Positions 16,886-25,350 of a DNA stretch of 64,000 nt are shown in pieces (position 1 is the stretch's first letter; the number at the start of each line of letters is the position of its first letter). The notes under the pieces are model-generated. The model was not told the DNA's origin. It saw nothing but the letters and a program-made list of their open reading frames with translations, and did not search any database. The stretch is taken from the NCBI GenBank assembly GCA_016710435.1, contig JADJVV010000001.1, forward strand, positions 186,001 to 250,000, given 5' to 3'. The translations under genes were made by a program, and so were the position numbers. The stretch comes from Hyphomicrobiales bacterium (GTDB taxonomy: Bacteria > Pseudomonadota > Alphaproteobacteria > Rhizobiales > Aestuariivirgaceae).

Positions 16886-18415
16886 ATGACACAGGAAAAG
16901 ACGTACGATCTCTTCATCATCGGCGGCGGCATAAATGGCTGCGGCATCGCCCGTGACGCTTCGGGACGGGGCCTCAGCGTCTTCCTGGCCGAGCAGAACG
17001 ATCTGGCTTCCGGCACCTCGTCCAAGTCGACGAAGCTCATCCACGGCGGCTTGCGCTATCTCGAACACTATGAATTCCGGCTGGTGCGGGAAGCGCTGAT
17101 CGAACGCGAGGTGCTGCTCAGATCCGCGCCCCACATCATCTGGCCGTTGCGCTTTGTCCTGCCTCACCACGACGGCCTGCGCCCACGCGCCCTGCTCCGC
17201 CTTGGCCTGTTTCTTTACGATCACCTGGGCGGCCGGAAGATTCTTCCGCCCACCCGCACCGTCGACCTGACATCGGACGTGACCGGCCAGCCGCTGAAGC
17301 CCGACTACAGCGTGGGATATGAATACTCCGATTGCTGGGTGGAGGACGCCCGCCTCGTCGTCCTCTCCGCCCGCGACGCCGCCAAGCGCGGCGCCGAAAT
17401 CCGTACACGGACGAAATGCACCTCTGCCCGCCGCGAGGATGGCGTGTGGAAGATCGGCATTGAGCGCGACGGCAAGACGGAAACCATCTCGGCGCGCGTA
17501 CTGGTCAACTCCGCCGGCCCGTGGGTGAGCCAGGTTCTGGGCGAGGTAGTGGGCCGCAACGACCCCGACAAGATCCGCATGGTGAAGGGCAGCCACATCG
17601 TCGTTGACCGCCTCTATGACCACGACCGCTGCTACATCTTCCAGAATGGCGACGGGCGCATCTGCTTTGCCATTCCCTACGAGCAGAATTTCACGCTCAT
17701 CGGCACCACCGACATGGATCACCACGGCGACCCCGGAAAACCGGAAATTTCAGAACAGGAGACGGATTACCTGCTCAAGTCCGTCAGCGAATATTTCCGC
17801 CGCCCCGTGACGCGCGAGCAGTTGCGTTGGGCCTATTCGGGCATCCGCCCGCTCTATGACGATGGCGCATCGAAGGCCCAGGAAGCCACGCGCGACTACG
17901 TGCTGAAGCTCGACAATCCGCAAGGTACCGCGCCCGTGCTCTCGATCTTCGGCGGCAAGATCACGACCGCGCGCAAACTCTCGGAAGCCGTGATGAAGGA
18001 ACTGCAGCCCTTCTTCCCCACCATGAAGGGATCATGGACCGCCAATGCCGCCCTGCCCGGCGGAGACTTTCCGTGGAATGAAGTCGAGCAGCGCATCAGC
18101 GCCTTGCAGAAAGCCTATTCGTTCCTCAAGCCGGCAATCATCCGCCGCCTCTTCCGCGCCTATGGCACGGAGGCGGAAGGCATTCTCGAAGGCGCCCGCT
18201 TCGCCTCCGACCTGGGCCAGAGCTTCGGGCCGCTCAGCGAGCGCGAAGTCGCGCACCTCCGCGAAAGGGAATGGGCCGAAACTGCCGACGACATTCTCTG
18301 GCGGCGCTCGAAACTTGGCCTTCACATGAAGCCGGAAGAACAGCAGGCCCTGCGCGACTATTTCGAAAGCGCCGCGAAAGGCGCCAAGAAGAAAAAGGTG
18401 AAGGAAACGTCATGA
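16886..18415 (+). CDS. glpD: Aerobic glycerol-3-phosphate dehydrogenase
   Basis: A 509-residue FAD enzyme of the inner-membrane surface that oxidises sn-glycerol-3-phosphate to dihydroxyacetone phosphate and passes electrons to quinone. The N-terminal FAD loop is DLFIIGGGINGCGIARDA (about 7-24). Family blocks include SSKSTKLIHGGLRYLEHYE, LVNSAGPWVSQVLG and RWAYSGIRPLYDDG. The DAO C-terminal domain follows with AYGTEAEGIL and DDILWRRSKLGL. It starts 1 bp after glpR, and its stop overlaps the glpK ATG. Confidence 0.97.
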   Translation: MTQEKTYDLFIIGGGINGCGIARDASGRGLSVFLAEQNDLASGTSSKSTKLIHGGLRYLEHYEFRLVREALIEREVLLRSAPHIIWPLRFVLPHHDGLRPRALLRLGLFLYDHLGGRKILPPTRTVDLTSDVTGQPLKPDYSVGYEYSDCWVEDARLVVLSARDAAKRGAEIRTRTKCTSARREDGVWKIGIERDGKTETISARVLVNSAGPWVSQVLGEVVGRNDPDKIRMVKGSHIVVDRLYDHDRCYIFQNGDGRICFAIPYEQNFTLIGTTDMDHHGDPGKPEISEQETDYLLKSVSEYFRRPVTREQLRWAYSGIRPLYDDGASKAQEATRDYVLKLDNPQGTAPVLSIFGGKITTARKLSEAVMKELQPFFPTMKGSWTANAALPGGDFPWNEVEQRISALQKAYSFLKPAIIRRLFRAYGTEAEGILEGARFASDLGQSFGPLSEREVAHLREREWAETADDILWRRSKLGLHMKPEEQQALRDYFESAAKGAKKKKVKETS

Positions 18416-19896
18416 GCACGCATCTCCTCGCCATCGACCAGGGCACCACCTCGTCGCGGGCCATCGTGTTCGACAAGAACCTGAAGCCGAAGGGATCAGG
18501 CCAGCAGGAATTCAGGCAGTACTTCCCCAAGGCCGGTTGGGTGGAACACGATCCGGAAGAAATTTGGGCCTCCGTTCTCGCCACCTGCAAGGTAGCGCTG
18601 CGCAAGGCGAAAGTGAAAGCCTCCGCCATCGCCGCGATCGGCATCACCAACCAGCGCGAGACCGTGGTGGTGTGGAACCGCAAGACGGGCAAACCCATCC
18701 ACAAGGCCATCGTCTGGCAGGACCGCCGCACCTCCGGGGCCTGCAAGGACCTCAAGGACCAGGGCCACGAAGACCTCTTCACCGCCAGGACAGGACTGCT
18801 GCTCGATCCCTATTTCTCCGGCACGAAGCTCGCCTGGCTTCTGGACAATGTAAAGGGCGCGCGGGCGAAGGCCGAAGCGGGCGAACTGGCTTTCGGCACC
18901 ATCGACACCTTCCTCATCTGGCGGCTCACGGGCGGCAAGGTGCATGCCACGGACGCAACCAATGCGTCGCGCACGCTGCTCTACAACATTCACACCGGCG
19001 CGTGGGATGACGCCTTGCTCCGCCTCCTCGACATTCCCCGGTCCCTCCTCCCGGAGGTCAGGGATTGCGCCGCCGACTACGGCATGTGCGACGCGAAACT
19101 CCTTGGCGCCGCCATTCCGATCGGTGGCGTGGCGGGCGATCAGCAGGCTGCCACCATCGGCCAGGCCTGTTTCGAACCGGGCATGATGAAATCCACCTAC
19201 GGCACGGGATGCTTCGCGCTCCTCAACACGGGCGAAAAGGCCGTGCCTTCGCGGAACCGCCTCCTCACCACCGTCGCCTATCAGCTCAACGGCAAGCGCA
19301 CTTATGCTCTGGAAGGCGCGATCTTCATCGCCGGAGCCGCCGTGCAATGGCTGCGCGATGGACTCAAGGTCATCTCATCGGCAAAGGACACGGGCGCGCT
19401 GGCCAAGGCGGCGGATGCCACCCAGCAGGTCTATCTCGTGCCCGCCTTTGTGGGGCTTGGCGCACCGTATTGGAATGCCGAGGCGCGCGGCGCCATCTTC
19501 GGTCTGACGCGCGGCACCACCAACCGCGAACTGGCAAAGGCCGCGCTGGAAGCTGTCTGTTACCAGACGCGCGATCTCCTGGAGGCCATGCAGAAGGACT
19601 GGGGTTCCACCGGCAGCACCGTTCTGCGCGTCGATGGCGGCATGACCGCCTCCGACTGGACCATGCAGAACCTTGCCGACATGCTCGATGCTCCCGTGGA
19701 CCGTCCCAAGGTGCTGGAAACAACGGCCCTGGGTGCCGCCTATCTCGCAGGCCTGCACGCCGGCCTGCTGCCGCCTCCCGAACAATTCGCCACCCGCTGG
19801 TCCCGTGACAAGCGCTTCTCCCCCAAAATGAAATCCGCCGAGCGCGACGCCAAGTACGCCGGCTGGAAAGATGCAGTCAGGAAACTCTTGTCGTGA
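18412..19896 (+). CDS. glpK: Glycerol kinase
   Basis: A 494-residue FGGY kinase that phosphorylates glycerol to glycerol-3-phosphate. The ATP/substrate motif is LLAIDQGTTSSRAIVFD (about 5-21). Further signatures are GITNQRETVVVWNR, IVWQDRRTSG, GGVAGDQQAATIGQ, and VDGGMTASDWTMQ. Length matches the family. The ATG at 18412 overlaps the glpD stop; the frame upstream is spurious. The stop overlaps the GTG of the following aldolase gene, extending the operon. No glpF facilitator is visible here. Confidence 0.97.
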   Translation: MSTHLLAIDQGTTSSRAIVFDKNLKPKGSGQQEFRQYFPKAGWVEHDPEEIWASVLATCKVALRKAKVKASAIAAIGITNQRETVVVWNRKTGKPIHKAIVWQDRRTSGACKDLKDQGHEDLFTARTGLLLDPYFSGTKLAWLLDNVKGARAKAEAGELAFGTIDTFLIWRLTGGKVHATDATNASRTLLYNIHTGAWDDALLRLLDIPRSLLPEVRDCAADYGMCDAKLLGAAIPIGGVAGDQQAATIGQACFEPGMMKSTYGTGCFALLNTGEKAVPSRNRLLTTVAYQLNGKRTYALEGAIFIAGAAVQWLRDGLKVISSAKDTGALAKAADATQQVYLVPAFVGLGAPYWNAEARGAIFGLTRGTTNRELAKAALEAVCYQTRDLLEAMQKDWGSTGSTVLRVDGGMTASDWTMQNLADMLDAPVDRPKVLETTALGAAYLAGLHAGLLPPPEQFATRWSRDKRFSPKMKSAERDAKYAGWKDAVRKLLS

Positions 19897-20882
19897 ACAG
19901 CCCCGAATTCCACGCCCTCCGCCGCCTCTCCGCCAAGGTGGGCAGCGATCCCCTCCTGGTCCAGGCCGCCGGTGGCAACACCTCCATCAAGCAGGGCGAC
20001 GTCATGTGGATCAAGGCGTCGGGCACTTGGCTGCGCGACGCCGCCGCCAAGGACATCTTCGTACCGCTGGACATGGCGCGCCTGTCGGCGGCGCTCGCAG
20101 CCGATGACCCGGCTTGCGAATCCTGCACCGACTTCGTGCGACAGGACATCAACCCGCTGGGCTTGCGTCCGTCCATCGAAACATCCGTCCACGGATTGAT
20201 GCCGCAGAAGATCGTGGTCCATGTCCATTGCGTCAACACCATCGCGCTTGCCATCCGCAGCGATGCGGAAGAAGTGCTGGGCGCAAGGCTCAAGGCCTTC
20301 AACTGGGCCTTCGTGCCCTATGCCCGCCCCGGCCTCATGCTCTCGCGGGCCATCCGCAAGGCCTATCGCCCCGGCGTGGATGTCCTCGTCCTCGGCAACC
20401 ATGGGCTTGCCGTCGCCGCCGGAAGCGTCATGGAAGCGGAAGCGTTGCTGAACCGCGTCGTGGCCGCCCTCGAAGCCCCTGTCCGCGACTTCGGCAAACC
20501 CGACCTGGCCGCCCTCGCCGCCATGGCCGCGGGAAGCGCCTACCGCCTGCCGGAAGACCCGGAATGCCACGCCATCGCCCTCGACGAGCCATCGCGCCGC
20601 GCCGCCTGCACCAATGTCTATTACCCCGACCATGTGGTGTTTCTGGGCACATCCATTCCGGATGACATGGCTTCCGGCGCTGCCGCCGTCGCCATACCGG
20701 GCAAGGGCGTGCTGGTGAACGTCGCGGCCAAGCCCTCGATCGAACCCATGGTGCGCTGCGCCGGCGACGTTTTCCGCCGCCTTCCGGCCACGGCACCGCT
20801 CAAGGCTCTCACGGCAGGCGAAATCGACCAGCTCCTGAACTGGGACGCAGAGAAATACCGTCAGACGATGAAGGCGGTCTAG
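19893..20882 (+). CDS. Class II aldolase/adducin-family protein coupled to glpK
   Basis: 329 residues of the class II aldolase family, resembling the aldolase half of bifunctional rhamnulose-phosphate aldolase/dehydrogenases. The N-part shows VQAAGGNTSIKQGDVMWIKASGT (about 24-46). Zinc ligands are expected in KIVVHVHCVNTIAL (HxH) and the later GNHGLAV histidine. The C-part (CTNVYYPDHVVFLG) belongs to the longer RhaD-like form but has no dehydrogenase domain. The start codon is GTG at 19893, overlapping the glpK stop (GTGA). The substrate is unknown; context suggests a product yielding dihydroxyacetone phosphate. Confidence 0.82.
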   Translation: MNSPEFHALRRLSAKVGSDPLLVQAAGGNTSIKQGDVMWIKASGTWLRDAAAKDIFVPLDMARLSAALAADDPACESCTDFVRQDINPLGLRPSIETSVHGLMPQKIVVHVHCVNTIALAIRSDAEEVLGARLKAFNWAFVPYARPGLMLSRAIRKAYRPGVDVLVLGNHGLAVAAGSVMEAEALLNRVVAALEAPVRDFGKPDLAALAAMAAGSAYRLPEDPECHAIALDEPSRRAACTNVYYPDHVVFLGTSIPDDMASGAAAVAIPGKGVLVNVAAKPSIEPMVRCAGDVFRRLPATAPLKALTAGEIDQLLNWDAEKYRQTMKAV

Positions 20883-21604
20883 GCGGCCTTGCGCAGGCTC
20901 ACACCATCCGCCAGCGCATCGAACATGGACTGGCTGACCCGGCGCATCGCAGGCATCAGCGGCAGGGCCTCCGCGCGCACCCGCCAATAGGCGTTGGGGC
21001 CAAGCGCTGCTTCCAGCCATTGGATATATTGCGGCAGGTGCGCCCAGCGATCCACCAGTGCAGGCGTCAACTCGCCATGGAACTGCGTGCCCACCATGCA
21101 ATCACCCAGCGCCATGATCTGCACGGGCGAGATGGTGGACGAGGCCAGCACCTCGGCTCCCGGCGGCAGCGCACTCACTTCCGCGTGGTGCCACTGCATC
21201 ATGCGGATGGTGCGCGGCAGGCCCGCCACGAAGGGATGGCGCGACGTCACCTTGATGCGGCCAATGCCAACCTCCGCCGCCCGCGCGAGACCGACGGTTC
21301 CGCCCGCGGCTTCCGCCAGAAGCTGCAGGCCCAGGCACACGCCGAAATAGGGACGGTTGCGCTCCAGCGCCCACTCGCGGATCGCCTGTTTTTCCGCCAA
21401 CAGCCAAGGGTGCGCGTCGTGTTCCCACACGTCCATGGCCCCGCCCATGACCAGCAGGAAATCATACGGCGCAAGCGATGGGATCGCTTCGCCCCGGTGC
21501 AGCATGACGGTATCCAGGGACACGCCGCGGGCGGCCAGAAACGCGCCGAACAGGCCGGGCGGCTCATCATCCATGTGTTGAAAGCAAAGGGCGCGTGAGA
21601 TCAT
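20879..21604 (-). CDS. Class I glutamine amidotransferase-like protein
   Basis: A 241-residue stand-alone GATase domain, GuaA-N-terminus-like. The nucleophile cysteine lies in PYFGVCLGLQLLAEAAGG (about 85-102). The catalytic histidine is in VGTQFHGELTP near 175, followed by E. Family block LVMGGAMDVWEHDAHPWL precedes it. The frame extends far upstream to 22600, antisense to the MFS gene; ATG 21604 gives the normal family start. It converges on the aldolase gene with a 4-bp overlap of stops. Similar proteins hydrolyse gamma-glutamyl compounds or GMP-synthase-type substrates; no specific substrate can be assigned. Confidence 0.85.
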   Translation of the reverse strand: MISRALCFQHMDDEPPGLFGAFLAARGVSLDTVMLHRGEAIPSLAPYDFLLVMGGAMDVWEHDAHPWLLAEKQAIREWALERNRPYFGVCLGLQLLAEAAGGTVGLARAAEVGIGRIKVTSRHPFVAGLPRTIRMMQWHHAEVSALPPGAEVLASSTISPVQIMALGDCMVGTQFHGELTPALVDRWAHLPQYIQWLEAALGPNAYWRVRAEALPLMPAMRRVSQSMFDALADGVSLRKAA

Positions 21605-21709
21605 TGCTGTCCAATCCGAAAACGGGAACGCGCTACATAGGGCGAACGAATCAGAATGCAAGGATTCGATTGACCTCCGCCGTCCTTCCGCCAAACCTGT
21701 AAACAAATC

Positions 21710-22927
21710 ATGACGACGACCCGCCGCACCCTCTTCCTCGCCCTCTTCCCCTTCGCCCTGGGCTACCTCCTCAGCTACCTGCTGCGCGCTGTGAATGCCG
21801 TCGTTGCCCCGGAGCTGGTAAAGGAATTCGCCATCGGCCCCGCGGAACTCGGCCTCCTCACCGCAGCCTATCTGCTGGCCTTCTGCGCCTTCCAATTGCC
21901 GCTGGGCGTGCTGCTGGACCGCTTCGGCCCCCGCCGGGTGCAAACAGCCCTGCTGCTGGTCGCGGCCACGGGTTGCGCCGCCTTCGCCGTGGCCCCCGGC
22001 TTCGTCACCCTCGTCCTCGCCCGCGCCGTGATCGGCCTCGGTTTCTCGGCCGGTCTGATGGCCAGCTACAAGGCAAGCTCGCTCTGGGTGCCGCTTGAGC
22101 GGCGCTCGCTCGCCAATGCCACCATCATGTCCATGGGCGCGCTCGGTCTTGTGGTCGCCACCGAACCGACCGCACTCCTCTCGGCCGCGATCGGCTGGCG
22201 CAACGTCTTCCTGCTCTTCGCCGCCTGCATCGTGGCATCGTCGATGTTCATTTTCTTCGCCGTGCCGGAGCGGACGGAGAAAACAGCGGCCGCAGGCTTT
22301 GGCCAGCAGTGGCGCGATCTCCTCAACATCATGAAGCTGCCCCTGTTCTGGCGTGTGGCGCCACTCCTCGGCCTCACCGCAGGCATTCCCATCGCCTACC
22401 AGACGCTGTGGGCCGGCCCCTGGTACCGCGACGTGCTGGGCCTTGCGCCACTGGATGTGGCCCGCCACCTCTTCTGGATGGCGGTGGCCTTCATGGGCGG
22501 AATCCTCACGGTGGGCTTCGTTGCCGACCGTCTGCAACGGCGCGGCATCGGCCCCATGACGACCATGCTCGGCTGCCTCGCCCTCCACACGGCGGCACAA
22601 GCCCTCATCGTGCTGCAGGTGAAGTCACTGGCATTCCCCGCCTGGCTGGTGTTGGCCGCCGTGGGACAATCGGCGATCCTCGCCTTCCCGTGGTTTGCAA
22701 GACACGTGGGCGAGAGCCTCTCAGGCCGTGCCAACGCCACCATCAACTTCTCCATGTTCGTCTGCGCCTTCCTCATCCAGTACGGTGTAGGCGTGGTGAT
22801 CAGCCTCTTCGCGCCCGTGGCTGCCGGCTACGACCCGCGCGCCTATGCCTGGGCCATGGGCCTCTGCCTTGCTTTGCAGCTGGCGGCCCTGCTCTGGTAC
22901 CTTTTGCCCCGCAAGGAGAACGCATGA
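21710..22927 (+). CDS. MFS transporter, probably part of an asparagine-use unit
   Basis: A 405-residue major-facilitator protein with about 12 hydrophobic segments. The MFS loop 2-3 signature reads LGVLLDRFGPRRVQTAL (about 65-81). LGFSAGLMASYKASSLWVP and a central hydrophilic loop with PERTEKTAAAG are visible. The second half starts near WRVAPLLGLTAG. Direction and substrate are not readable. It overlaps the asparaginase start by ATGA, so import or export of an amino acid such as asparagine is the contextual inference. Confidence 0.85.
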   Translation: MTTTRRTLFLALFPFALGYLLSYLLRAVNAVVAPELVKEFAIGPAELGLLTAAYLLAFCAFQLPLGVLLDRFGPRRVQTALLLVAATGCAAFAVAPGFVTLVLARAVIGLGFSAGLMASYKASSLWVPLERRSLANATIMSMGALGLVVATEPTALLSAAIGWRNVFLLFAACIVASSMFIFFAVPERTEKTAAAGFGQQWRDLLNIMKLPLFWRVAPLLGLTAGIPIAYQTLWAGPWYRDVLGLAPLDVARHLFWMAVAFMGGILTVGFVADRLQRRGIGPMTTMLGCLALHTAAQALIVLQVKSLAFPAWLVLAAVGQSAILAFPWFARHVGESLSGRANATINFSMFVCAFLIQYGVGVVISLFAPVAAGYDPRAYAWAMGLCLALQLAALLWYLLPRKENA

Positions 22928-23907
22928 CCGACAACCCCGTCATCGCCGTAGTGAAACGCGGCAGCACTGTGGAAAGCCGCCACCGCGGCGCCTTCGCCGT
23001 GAGCGACCGCAGCGGCAGGATTGTGCGCCAGGCAGGCGACATCAAAAGCCCGGTCTTCCCGCGTTCGGCGATCAAGGCCTTCCAGTGCCTGCCGCTCATC
23101 GAAAGCGGAGCCGCCGCGCGCTACGGCCTCACCGACGAGGAGATTGCCCTGTGCTGCTCCTCGCACAATGGCGAGCCGGAACACCTGCGCGTCGCCGCCT
23201 CCATCCTCGCCAAGGCGGGAAACAGCGAAGCGCTCTACGAGTGCGGCGTCCACTGGCCCCATGAGCGTAAGGACGTGATCGGCCTCGCGCTCGCAGGCGA
23301 GGAGCCGCGCGCCATTCATAACAACTGCTCGGGCAAGCACGCCGGCATGCTGGCTTTGGCGCGGCAACTGGGCAGTGATCCCAACGGCTACGTGCTGCAG
23401 GATCATCCCGTGCAGCAGGCCGTGGCGGAGGCCATCAATCGCTATTGCGATGTGAATGTCGCCGAAGCGCCCGTGGGCATCGACGGCTGTTCCGTTCCCA
23501 CCTGGGCCTTCCCTTTGCGCAACATGGCGCTTGGTTTCGCCCGCCTCACGGATCCCGCCAACGCGGGCGCACAGTGGATCATCCGCGCCGCCCGCGCCCA
23601 TCCCTTCATGATCGCCGGCAGCAACCGTTACGACACCACGATCATGCAACAGGTGCCGCGCCTCTTCATCAAGGTCGGGGCGGAGGGCGTTTATTGCGGC
23701 AGCATTGCCCACGCCGGTCTGGGCTTTGCCCTGAAATGCGATGACGGTTCCTTCCGCGCCGCGGAGGCCGCCGTTTCGGAGATGCTGCTTGCCCTGGACG
23801 TGTGGACGGCGGACGAACGCAAGGCTCTCACATCTCACGCGCACACCACCCTCACCAACTGGCGCGGCATCGATGTCGGCAGCGTTGATGCAGCGGTTGG
23901 CGGCTAG
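22924..23907 (+). CDS. L-asparaginase, rhizobial (AnsA/ReAII, Asparaginase_II) type
   Basis: A 327-residue member of the Asparaginase_II family (PF06089), which hydrolyses L-asparagine to aspartate and ammonia and is unrelated to E. coli type I/II enzymes. Family signatures include ESRHRGAFAVSD near the N-terminus, SPVFPRSAIKAFQCLPLIESG (about 41-61), CCSSHNGEPEH, NNCSGKHAGMLALA, and GIDGCSVPTWAFPL. The frame upstream to 22309 is antisense-type shadow within the MFS gene; the ATG at 22924 overlaps the MFS stop. Convergent overlap with rbsK by 4 bp. Confidence 0.92.
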   Translation: MTDNPVIAVVKRGSTVESRHRGAFAVSDRSGRIVRQAGDIKSPVFPRSAIKAFQCLPLIESGAAARYGLTDEEIALCCSSHNGEPEHLRVAASILAKAGNSEALYECGVHWPHERKDVIGLALAGEEPRAIHNNCSGKHAGMLALARQLGSDPNGYVLQDHPVQQAVAEAINRYCDVNVAEAPVGIDGCSVPTWAFPLRNMALGFARLTDPANAGAQWIIRAARAHPFMIAGSNRYDTTIMQQVPRLFIKVGAEGVYCGSIAHAGLGFALKCDDGSFRAAEAAVSEMLLALDVWTADERKALTSHAHTTLTNWRGIDVGSVDAAVGG

Positions 23908-24833
23908 CCCCGCGCCAGCAAGGCCAGGGCTTCCTGCAAGGACGGCACGGATGAAGCGGCACCGGGCCGCGTGACGGAAATGCCGGCAACCGCCGCTCCG
24001 AAGCGGGCGGCATCCTCTGGCGCTTCACCCCGCGCAAGTGCGGCGGCAAAACCGCCGTTGAAAGCATCGCCTGCGCCCGTGGTGTCCACCACCTTGCCAA
24101 CCTTGAAGATGGGAATATGGGTTGAGGCCGCCGCGCTGTGCAGCAAGGCCCCCTGACCACCGAGCGTGATCAGCGCCGCACCCGCGCCCTTCCGCAGCAG
24201 CACGTCACCCGCTTTCCGGGCTGATGCAAGGTCCGTGACCTCCACGCCCGTGATGCCCGTGGTCTCGCTCTCGTTCGGCGTCACGTAATCACACAGGCGG
24301 AAGATCGCATCATCCAGCGGCGCCGCTGGCGCGGTGTTGAGGATGGTGATGGTGCCCGAGGCCTTGGCGATTTCAAGCCCGCGCACCGCCGCCGGAATGG
24401 GCTGCTCCAACTGCGTGAGAAACACGCTGGCGCCACGAATGGCATCCGCATGACGGTCGATGTCGGCAGCCGTCAGCGTGCCCGCCGCCCCCGGCACCAC
24501 GATGATTGCATTGGAGCCGGTTCCGTTCTGCACGAAGATATAGGCCGCACCCGTGGAGTTGTCGGCGACCCGTTCGACGAGAACCGTGACGCCTTCCCGC
24601 TCCAACATGGCAATGCCCGCCGCGCCGAAATCATCCCGGCCCATCTTGCTGATGAATGTCGTCTTGGCGCCGGAGCGCGCGGCGGCGACCGTCTGGTTCG
24701 AACCCTTGCCGCCCGGCCCCATGCCGAAGGACGTGCCGAGCAGCGTCTCGCCCAGCACCGGCTGCCGGTCCGCCCGGAAAATCAGGTCGGCATTGTAGAC
24801 CCCGAGAACACAGACGCCCGACTTCTCCGTCAT
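23904..24833 (-). CDS. rbsK: Ribokinase-like PfkB carbohydrate kinase
   Basis: 309 residues of the PfkB family. The N-terminal substrate motif is GMGPGGKGSNQTVAAARSG (about 38-56), typical of ribokinase. The C-terminal ATP/catalytic motif is VVDTTGAGDAFNGGFAAAL, with the catalytic aspartate in GAGD. NTAPAAPLDD and TPNESE are ribokinase-like too. ATG 24833 overlaps the stop of the RbsD/FucU gene by one base. Coupling to a sugar mutarotase supports ribokinase activity or activity on a related pentose or deoxy sugar. Confidence 0.88.
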   Translation of the reverse strand: MTEKSGVCVLGVYNADLIFRADRQPVLGETLLGTSFGMGPGGKGSNQTVAAARSGAKTTFISKMGRDDFGAAGIAMLEREGVTVLVERVADNSTGAAYIFVQNGTGSNAIIVVPGAAGTLTAADIDRHADAIRGASVFLTQLEQPIPAAVRGLEIAKASGTITILNTAPAAPLDDAIFRLCDYVTPNESETTGITGVEVTDLASARKAGDVLLRKGAGAALITLGGQGALLHSAAASTHIPIFKVGKVVDTTGAGDAFNGGFAAALARGEAPEDAARFGAAVAGISVTRPGAASSVPSLQEALALLARG

Positions 24834-25300
24834 CACGAATCTCCGGGCATCTTCGCATCGGGCGTGACGACGCCCATCTTGAACAGGAAGCAGCCGTAGA
24901 ACCGGCGCTCCTGCGATTGCACCACGCAATAGGATCTCTTCGCCTGCTCATAGAAGGCGAAACGCTCCATGGAGGCGAGCGGCCATGATCGCCCCTCCGC
25001 CCGGTCGATCTCCTTCTGCACCGCCTGTTGCACGGGCGGCACTTCCTGCGGCGTTCCCACCATCTCCATGCGGATCGCCGCACCATCCACGAACGTATCG
25101 AGCGGCATCACCGAGAGAATGGCACGCGCAGCGCGGGGAGCATCGGCGGCGATATGCAACGCCCGTCCATAGGTGGTGAGACGTCCCACGGCATCCGCCG
25201 GGAAGTTCGAGTCACACAGGATGAGGTCGTTGCCATGGCCCATGCTGGCCAGCGCATGCAGCAGTTCTGCATTGAGAAGCGGATCGATCGACTTGAGCAT
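24833..25300 (-). CDS. RbsD/FucU-family sugar mutarotase
   Basis: A 155-residue member of the RbsD/FucU family, which interconverts pyranose/furanose forms or alpha/beta anomers. The N-terminus LLHALASMGHGNDLILCDSNFPAD is diagnostic and holds the catalytic histidine (MGHGN). C-terminal SYCVVQSQERRFYGCFLFKMG matches the FucU-like end. The start has a strong GGAGGATACA site upstream. It leads the two-gene unit with rbsK. Confidence 0.9.
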   Translation of the reverse strand: MLKSIDPLLNAELLHALASMGHGNDLILCDSNFPADAVGRLTTYGRALHIAADAPRAARAILSVMPLDTFVDGAAIRMEMVGTPQEVPPVQQAVQKEIDRAEGRSWPLASMERFAFYEQAKRSYCVVQSQERRFYGCFLFKMGVVTPDAKMPGDS

Positions 25301-25350
25301 TGTATCCTCCTGACCGGAGGTTGCACAAAGCCGCGCCGCTTCGCAACGGG

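Noticed and set aside
20879..22600. N-terminal extension of the glutamine amidotransferase to 573 residues
   Set aside because: The extra 330 residues are antisense to the MFS gene and low in conserved motifs; ATG 21604 gives a normal-length protein.
22309..23907. Longer asparaginase frame starting at 22309
   Set aside because: The extra N-terminus is in a different frame over the MFS gene; ATG 22924 with an ATGA overlap is the family start.
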